The notes below the pieces were generated by a model that did not search any database, was not told the origin of the DNA, and saw only the letters and a program-made list of their open reading frames with translations. From contig CAWFLT010000014.1 in assembly GCA_963816795.1 (NCBI GenBank), positions 806,001 to 870,000 on the forward strand: DNA of 64,000 nucleotides, in the 5' to 3' direction. Each line of letters starts with the position of its first letter. Positions within the stretch are counted from its first letter, which is position 1. Positions 63,917 to 64,000 of this stretch are shown one piece after another. The translations under genes were made by a program, and so were the position numbers. The stretch comes from CAWFLT01 sp963816795. GTDB lineage: Bacteria; Acidobacteriota; Vicinamibacteria; Vicinamibacterales; SCN-69-37.

Positions 63917-64000
63917 ACGAACGCAAGATCGTCTCAGCTCGCGCCGGACCAGGCGCGGCGCGGATCAGCCGCCGCGCGGCGCTGCAGAGGCTCGGCGCCG
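63913..64000 (+). CDS. Start of a Tat-exported protein, cut by the window end
   Basis: GTG 63913 overlaps the MFS stop TGA. The 29 visible residues include RISRRAALQRLGA, a twin-arginine signal. Likely a periplasmic oxidoreductase or hydrolase of the sugar-acid operon; the identity cannot be read here. Confidence 0.6.
   Translation, partial: MNERKIVSARAGPGAARISRRAALQRLGA

Noticed and set aside
1..64000. tRNA, rRNA, integrase or transposase genes
   Set aside because: No cloverleaf, rRNA stretch or recombinase motif was recognised by eye; a covariance or profile search could still find a small one.

Overview
High-GC (roughly two-thirds G+C) bacterial DNA, most likely from an uncultured Acidobacteriota of the Vicinamibacteria type. 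This is inferred from two very large TonB-dependent receptors with an N-terminal carboxypeptidase-regulatory domain (9536 and 43394), a BlaI/M56 pair, a Ser/Thr kinase fused to an AAA ATPase, Big2/carboxypeptidase-regulatory lipoproteins, ThuA/sugar-dehydrogenase-type secreted proteins, and many short intergenic repeats. No rRNA, tRNA, CRISPR array, transposase or phage gene was recognised.

Layout. 1-8.9 kb: end of an amidase gene; BlaI repressor plus M56 membrane protease with an unusual coiled-coil and polysaccharide-export-like extension, driven by a leaderless promoter with two palindromic operators; cyclophilin; TPR lipoprotein; outer-membrane and secreted proteins; a cupin. 9-13.7 kb: a plus-strand group of a small His/Cys-rich exported protein, a TonB-dependent receptor and a BNR-like lipoprotein, possibly a metal-handling locus. 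13.8-22 kb (minus): ECF sigma factor with a zf-HC2/DUF4349 anti-sigma factor, then DUF2520, panC, panB (pantothenate synthesis) and a Ser/Thr kinase-AAA ATPase. 22.2-25.7 kb (plus): exported cyclophilin, DUF3500 protein, PhoD-type phosphatase. 25.8-36.6 kb (minus): glycine-zipper stress protein, DUF3309 peptide, cold-type RRM protein with a clear terminator, S8 peptidase, a 1,233-residue ThuA/dehydrogenase/cupredoxin protein, a membrane M28 peptidase and a MarC transporter. 36.7-41.1 kb (plus): an alpha-dioxygenase-like haem enzyme, a YjbQ-related protein overlapping argG. 41-52.5 kb: paralogous lipoproteins, a phosphodiesterase-like TIM barrel, a second TonB receptor, a GMC oxidoreductase with its subunit 3, a wHTH-FHA regulator and a sulfatase-like enzyme. 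52.5-64 kb: an ABC exporter, an LDHD-type flavoprotein, small proteins, and a sugar-acid catabolic operon (SSS symporter, IlvD/Edd dehydratase, HpaI-type aldolase, MFS transporter, start of a Tat-exported protein).

Two overall properties matter for any reader. First, at least twenty genes carry single-base frameshifts with conserved protein on both sides and no other decay, some with four to six breaks, while neighbours of 1,000 residues are intact. This looks like uncorrected indel error in the source assembly, so such genes are reported as single loci. Second, intergenic spaces are filled with short palindromic repeats. One family (core GCGCGGGGGTGGGGCCCC and its complement) keeps its hairpin arms paired although the arm sequence changes between copies, and usually lies directly 3' of a gene in the same orientation. 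It forms a four-copy 61-bp tandem array at 41.94-42.17 kb. Other families include CACGGAG-type inverted repeats and 7- and 8-bp simple repeats, one of which makes a long inverted repeat shared by the 3' ends of two convergent genes.
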